64,000 nt of DNA, from contig OX328105.1 in NCBI GenBank assembly GCA_946811185.2, positions 50,778,845-50,842,844 on the forward strand. The letters are read 5' to 3'. The notes beneath the pieces are model-generated. The model was not told the origin of the DNA and made no database searches. It saw only the letters and a program-made list of their open reading frames with translations. Position numbers and translations under genes: made by a program. Positions within the stretch are counted from its first letter, which is position 1, and every line of letters begins with the position of its first letter. This DNA comes from Hippopus hippopus (taxonomy: Eukaryota; Mollusca; Bivalvia; Cardiida; Cardiidae). Below are positions 58,183 to 64,000 of this stretch, one piece after another.

Positions 58183-60200
58183 CTAAAAAAACAAAACAAA
58201 ACACAAATTGCTACTTTTGTTTTAATAGGGAGCATATTTGACAACCATACCATATTAAACTCTAAATTAAATATTCATGAATTTTCTAAATTGCAAAGGA
58301 ACATATTTTCTGATGTGAAATTGTGTTAATTACTTTCCGATCTAAATGTCTTCAAGAATAACAGAGATATATGAAAATTTCACAGTTTGCAAAATATTCC
58401 TTTGGAAGGGTAAAAAACATTGTGAGAAAAGGAGAAAATTCTGGTTACTAGCATTTACTCCTTTTCTCACAATTGTTTCAAAATGCTTCCACATTATAGT
58501 CGTTAAGAGTTGTTAAAACTCAGGATTGTTTTGTAAAAGGTTAATTCCTAAGCCAGTAAGACAACAATTCTTTTGCTACATAAAGGATGTTTGGGCATTA
58601 GAGTTAGGTCATATACATACGCTGCTCTACTGCTCTCAAATGACTTGTGTCATTCAATTGCGTTAGCTGAAAGTTGGGCGCTGGTTCACCTCCAACTGCT
58701 CCTTCTAGCATATCCCTATCGGCATCTTGACTTACATCTCTGTTGTCTCCAACAATTGTTGAGAGTTCACTTTCTGAAATAAAATAAGCCCTTCAACCTT
58801 CAACCTTTTATAAAACAATCTAGAGTTTGGAGGACTCAGAGAAAGAAAGCTAGTGAAAGCATTGTTGGAAAGGAAAAAAATGCTGGTAACCAGCATTTTC
58901 TTCTTTTCCCAAAATGCTTTCTACCCTTCCAAAACAAATTTCATTTTATGAGTCATATTCATTTTGTTGTGTGCAAGTAGGTCAAAAGTTGCCAGATTAT
59001 CTTTTTTTTTTTTACTTTTTCAAATTCATTTTTCTGCCAGCAACTAACACTTCTAAGAACAGACCACATGACGATAGATTGTCATATCCTCAATGTTTTC
59101 CATACTTTTAGAAGGCATGATATAAATTTAAGTGCATTTTAACATCTTTGTTAACGTTTGGCTGCTACTGGGCCTTTAATCTTTCCCTAGAGAAATACCT
59201 GTAGTACATTCTGTTGTCTAAGCAAGTCAGTTGTCAAGAAACAGTTACTTTAACTTAAGACTGACCTAGAAATATGTCACCGACACGGATGCCCCCACAA
59301 CCAGCCATCATTATAATTGCAGCAAATATTGACCAGGTTTAACTGTGACCTTGATCTTGAGCTGGCAACACCACTATTGCATGCAAAATGTCTATCAATA
59401 GTGATCATTTGTGCGAATTATTTTAGAATCAGACCATGCACCTGGAAGTTATTGGCTGGTCAAGAACACCACTGTTTACGAAAAACACATACATATACTC
59501 CCAACATACATTCACACACACACACACACATGCACAAACACACCGATAGGGGTATAATGCCCCCAATTTTATGGAGGGGGCATAAAAACCAGACCCAATG
59601 AACTCCAAACTCTTTAATCTGTTGTCCAAGCCAGCCAGATGTCAAGAAATATTTATCTTACCTTGAGATATAACCTGTTGTAAGCTTTGTTGCCTAAAGC
59701 AAGTCTGTTATCAAGGTTCACTTACCTTACCTTGAGATATGTACTCTTGTCTATCCTGTTAGCCAAGCAAGTCAGTTCTATAGAAATATTCTTATTATCT
59801 CAAGATAATATACATTGTTATACATTATGTTGTCCAAGCAGGTCAGTTCTAAAGAACATTAATCTAACCTCCAGATAACAGTTAACCCTTATCCTGTTAA
59901 ATAAGTTTAATGAAACTTTCAAGCCAATAGTAAAAACTTGGATAAGTTTTGACCCATGTCAGCTTGTGCAGACTGACCAGGCTGACATGGGTCAATACTT
60001 TATGCAAATGCATTAAGCCCCCTTATCACACAGCATGGCTCCTTCATATATTCAGTAATCAAAGTAAGTGAGTTGACATGAAACATTCATCTTACCTCCA
60101 GATGCTCTACGTTGTCTGTTCTGTTCTGCAAGCTGGGAATCCTCTATAGCAAGTCGCTCTATAGCCTCTTGAACTGCTATCTCATCTTCCCTTCTTGCCA
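57119..60200 (-). CDS. HECT-domain E3 ubiquitin ligase (3' exons)
   Basis: Three exons join in matching phase and end at a TAA (57119-57121). The C-terminal ~350 residues form a HECT catalytic domain. It has VKMVGERGMDCGGVTDDMY near its start (HECT consensus GE.G.D.GGV), FLQFLTGRKSTP, and the catalytic-cysteine motif AHTCSNLLELPETYENYETF 36 residues from the end. It would pass ubiquitin from an E2 through that cysteine to a substrate. Similarity is to the large bivalve set of G2E3-like HECT proteins; no specific orthologue is assigned. The first exon seen starts in phase 1, so more 5' exons must exist, possibly beyond the right edge; the N-terminal substrate-binding part is unknown. Confidence 0.9.
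58621..58773 (-). CDS. HECT ligase middle exon
   Basis: Phase 1 in and out, acceptor TTTCAG, donor GTATGT. It encodes an acidic low-complexity linker (SELSTIVGDNRDVSQDADRD and on, ending LRAVEQ). It joins the upstream RRASG and the downstream LSELNQHLQ without a frame break. No domain is recognised. Confidence 0.8.
60096..60200 (-). CDS. HECT ligase upstream exon with UIM-like helix
   Basis: Phase 1 in and out, acceptor TTCTTAG, donor GTAAG. Encodes ARREDEIAVQEAIERLAIED then SQLAEQNRQRRASG. The acidic start and AI-containing helix recall ubiquitin-interacting motifs, but the usual Ser is Leu, so this is only a suggestion. Confidence 0.72.
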
Positions 60201-60221
60201 CTAAGAACAACAACAACAATA

Positions 60222-60690
60222 AACAAGAGCAATGCATGCAGGTTCCAAGACTCAACTGCAGTTGCTAGATTTGCAACAAAAATTCTATGTCAAAAAAAGG
60301 GCATAACTGTGTCAATACTTTTGTGGTTCTCTTCTGTTGCTGTATGGATTCCACTTTTGACAGTAAATAACTTGTCCGAGTTTGCAGTAAATATTTCTAG
60401 TAAAAACAGATATTACGGAATATCAATGTTTTTTTATTATTAGAACTCGAAAAAGGGGCATAGCTGTGTCAAAAATCATTTTATGGTTGCCTTACCCTGT
60501 TGTATGGGCTCCCATTTTGATAGTTAACAACATGTCGTAGTCTGAATTAAATGTCTTCAGTAATAAGAGAGATCTTATAATATGTCTTAGTTTTTGCACA
60601 TTTTGCACAACGACAACAATGACGCACATAACCACGCCAGGGTTACAACAATACCTTGACGTTTTTTTCAGAAACTAAAAATGGCTCCTT
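60222..60690 (+). repeat. Two tandem copies of the GCATAACTGTGTC repeat
   Basis: The first copy (60222-60432, truncated) and second copy (60445-60690) follow each other in the same orientation, directly upstream of the HECT gene exon at 60096-60200. Confidence 0.78.
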
Positions 60691-60949
60691 ACTTATTGGA
60701 ATTTGACTCTGTACCAGGTTACATAAGTTGAAGACTTGACCATATAATAAAATCAGTAACTGCTGGAAATGACAAGCAAAATCCGAGTCATATTATGGAA
60801 TTCCCTGAAAGGATTGAAAATATCATCGGAAAAGGCGAATGTGCTACTTACCAGTATTTTATTTTTTCTACAGGGCTTTTTTAAATCCTTGTTTTGTGTT
60901 AGCAAAAAAAGGATTATGTGGTAAAGGGAAAATGTTCACAGTATTTCAG

Positions 60950-61800
60950 TTAGATCATGACCACCAGCTCACATAGGGATCATGCATTCCTATGTTTCTG
61001 TACCAGTGTTTTGTTCGAGCTAAACCTTCAACCTCTGTATAATCATCAAGTTAACTTTGCTTGGCACTGAGACAATACTGGTATGCTGAAAGAATTGGCA
61101 AGACATAACCTTACTCTAATTGTGGCTTTAGACACGGTGTCTTCTGCAGAGCAAAATTTGTTGTGCTTTTAAAACATATATTTAACTTGTATGTCCCCAT
61201 GACACTTTAGTTATGTTTTTTTCTGATGTGCTTTTATTCACAGAACTGCATCAGAGTTTTGAGTACTAATCATATCTGTGATAAGTGCTGGCATTGTAAA
61301 TGCAAATACACAATTCAATTTATTTTCTGAATTTTGGACTAAGAGTCTTTATAAAAGGTCAAAATGATTTTCATTTTCTAAAGGAGTCTGTTCCAACGAA
61401 ACAGAACAAAAAAATCCACTAATAATATTATGTTGAAAACCCAATGATCAAGCAAAAACACATGACAAAGGGTAACTAGTATCTGTTTGACATTGTCCAA
61501 TCACGAGACAATTTACAGTATCATCAATTATTTTCAACAGTGAATTTATATTTATACAAGAAAAAAATTGCAGTAATAGTAAAAATTCTTTAAAAGTGTC
61601 TTTTATAAGGCTAAAACAAAATATACATGTGGTTCTGGTTACCAGACTGTATCTGATTTTTACACCCAACCCTATAAATATTTTTCAGCTGTTGATCATT
61701 TTATATTTTTATTATACCATAAAGTTATCACCGACCTTGGAAATTCCTGTGTCATTTTACCTCTATTAATAGCCCCAGGGCATGTTTGGGAATAAAAAAA
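60950..61800. other. Unique sequence, nothing recognised
   Basis: No exon, repeat or RNA gene could be supported. If the HECT gene continues to the right, its earlier exons could be here or beyond 64000, but I see none. Confidence 0.4.
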
Positions 61801-61811
61801 ATAACTTTAAA

Positions 61812-63597
61812 AAACAAGAGGGCCATGATGGCCCTGTATCGCTCCACTGGCTATTAAGTAAAAACACTACAAGCCAAACATTACAATATTCAGCAAATTG
61901 ATTTCAAACACGAGGACATGCAAACATTTTTCTATCTAATCCTACGAGAAAGTTGTGATCCATGGGCAAAGCCAATTTTGATCGCAAAGCTATAATTATT
62001 TGAATCCTGGTGGAGGTCCACAATATAAAGCTCCATACCAAATAATTCAGTTCTTGAATGTTATAAACAAGAAGATTTTCAAATTTTTCTCAATGAAAAG
62101 CCCTGTAAAAAAAGTTAACATACGGATGGACGCACAACGGACAACGGGCCATAACATAAGCCTGCTGGCCTTCGGCCAGTGGAGCTAAAAAACTTGTCTA
62201 GCATCAATCATGTATCACTGCAGCTTGATAATCAAGGGAGGTAAATAGTAACGAACTTTATCTTTCATAAAAAGAGTTATTTCCCTTGATTAATGTTTAA
62301 ATTGAAGTGACAATATTTTGAAGCCCATGTTAAACTTGCGATCCCTGGAATGAAGGCAATTTTGACCCCAGACCTACAATATGAAACTAGAATGTGTGGT
62401 TATAAACAAAAAGATTTTTTAATCTTGCCCAATAAAAAGTCATGTAAAACAAGTTTGCTGAATAAAAGGCCCTGTAAAATATGTGATCCATGACACAGGT
62501 TTATCAAGTTTTCACTATAAAAGCCAATGTAAAACTTGTGACCCCTGGTGTGGAGTCAAACTTGACCCCCAAAGTTAAAATTTGGGCCCTCTTGGTAGAG
62601 GCCCATTATATAAAGTTACATGCAAAATTTGGTAGCCCTAGGCCTAAATATGGCTATGTACAAGTAGATTATTAAAGTTTCCTTATATAAGACCATGTAG
62701 AACTTGTGACCCCCTGGGGTGGGGCTACATTTGACCCCCTGGGCTATAATTTGGGCACCCTTGATAGAGACCCCCTAGATAAAGCTAAATGCAAAATTTG
62801 ATAGCCCTAGCCCTTATAGCTAGATGCGAAAGATTTTCCTATATAAGCCCGCCCATGTAAAACATGTTACCCCCCGGAGCGAAGTCAAATTTGACCCTCG
62901 GCTATAATTTGGACACCCTTGGTACAGGTCCACTAGATAAAGCTACATGCCAAATTTGGTCGCCCTAGGCCCCATGGCTAGGTCAAAGAAGAATTTTAAA
63001 GTTCTCCCTATATAAGCCCATGTAAAACTTGTTATATAAGCCCATGTAAAACTTGTTACCCCCGGGCAGGGCCTAATTTGACCCCAGGGCTATAATTTGA
63101 ACAATCTTGGCAGAGGTCCACTAGATAAAGCTACATGCCAAATTTGGTAGCTCTAGGCCCTATGGCTAGGTAGAAGAGGAATTTTAAAGTTCTCCCTAAA
63201 TAAGCCCATGTATAACTTGTAACCCCCGGGGCGGGGCCAATTTTGACCCCAGGGCTATAAATTGAAGAAACTTGGTAGAGGTCCACTAGATAAAGCTACA
63301 TGCCAAATTTGGTAGCCCTTGGCCTTACGGTTTCAGACAAGAAGATTTTCAAAGATTTTCAAAATTTTTCAGTTTTGTTGCCATGGCAACCAGAGTTTTT
63401 GAAGGAATTAAATTCTTTCAAGAAATTCTGAAGAGGACCATGGCAGGATCATTTCTGTGAAGTTTCATCAAAATTGGATGGGTAGTTTCAGAGAAGAAGA
63501 CGTTTTAAAAAAAAGTTAACGCACGGACGGACGCACGCACGCACGACGGACAACAGGCCATGACATAAGCCCGCTGGCCTTCGGCCAGTGGAGCTAA
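61812..63597 (+). repeat. Two GTGACCCC-type elements in series
   Basis: The first runs 61812-62190 and ends GGCCTTCGGCCAGTGGAGCT. The second continues to 63597 with the same end and has about eight diverged units (TACATGCCAAATTTGGTAGC, AACTTGTGACCCC) plus a CGGACGGACGCACGCACG tract. Start CGCTCCACTGGC and end GCCAGTGGAGC are complementary. No genes. Confidence 0.82.
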
Positions 63598-63639
63598 AAA
63601 TGAAATAATATCCCGATCTACCAACCCTAATTCTCCAAA

Positions 63640-64000
63640 GTATGTATAGTCCATTTGGTTTCTATAAAAACTAACATTTTGATCAAATGCATTCAAATGG
63701 AACAACTTCTTCAAAAGTTCTTTGTTGCATTGTTAGTTATTTACAAAAACCATGAAAAAATCTAATTTTTCGTAACTTTTCATTTTCAGTTTCATGCTTT
63801 TGACTCTATAGTAATATTTCAGCATTTTTTGGTCTTACCCACAGAGGTGTGAGGGACAATTGGAGAACAGCCATAAACAATAACAAATCATAGTAAAACC
63901 ATGTGTTTTTGTAGTAATTTCATTCATATTTAGATTCAGTTGTGACTTTATGTACACAACTAACACTATAACAATAGAAACTAGAGCTGTCACTGAATGT
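63640..64000 (-). repeat. Dispersed ~340-bp repeat, inverted relative to 2735-3075
   Basis: Reverse-complement match to 2735-3075 over its whole length, running to or past the right edge. A short further fragment (TAGTCCATTTGG ... CTATAAAAACTAAC) is at about 2157-2190. Confidence 0.82.

Overview
The window is animal nuclear DNA, most likely from a bivalve mollusc. It has long introns with GT-AG borders and very dense short palindromic DNA elements. It also has nested tandem-repeat elements of a type familiar from clam and mussel genomes, and tRNA-headed SINEs. The bivalve assignment is inferred from repeat style and gene architecture; no species marker is visible.

One gene dominates. The minus strand from 43914 down to the left edge carries the 5' two-thirds of a trithorax/MLL histone H3K4 methyltransferase (KMT2A/KMT2B/trx orthologue). 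I could chain 22 coding exons by splice sites and phase into 5,757 nt, or 1,919 codons, without a frame break. In order they encode: a menin/LEDGF-binding N-terminus; a basic and coiled linker; a nuclear-receptor-like double zinc finger, as in Drosophila Trx; a GPRIKHVCR block; a CXXC zinc finger; PHD1 to PHD3; an atypical bromodomain preceded by a long low-complexity insertion; and an extended PHD finger. FYRN, FYRC, WIN and SET lie beyond base 1.

The most notable feature is in the CXXC finger. The exon carrying its DNA-contacting KFGG segment is present twice (27963-28010 and 27858-27905). The two copies have equal length (48 nt), identical phase and the same DKPKFGG start, but different DNA-reading residues, and they are separated by a 57-nt intron. 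This looks like a mutually exclusive exon pair that would switch the DNA specificity of the protein.

A second minus-strand gene lies at 57119-60200. It encodes a HECT-type ubiquitin ligase whose catalytic domain sits in one terminal exon.

The rest is mobile DNA. A ~228-bp palindromic MITE flanked by TTAA occurs in dozens of copies, one of them nested so that its target site can be read directly. Other families are three further palindromic types, a mariner with perfect 30-bp inverted repeats and a broken transposase, and an older mariner remnant. There are also tRNA-derived SINEs, large elements with 145-bp and ~166-bp internal tandem arrays, and a ~97-bp satellite. A miniature LTR element (TRIM) has a tRNA-Pro primer site and a tRNA-like domain inside its LTRs; it sits 10 nt inside the intron after KMT2A exon 2. 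The stretch 44-48 kb is mostly unique and holds no recognisable gene.
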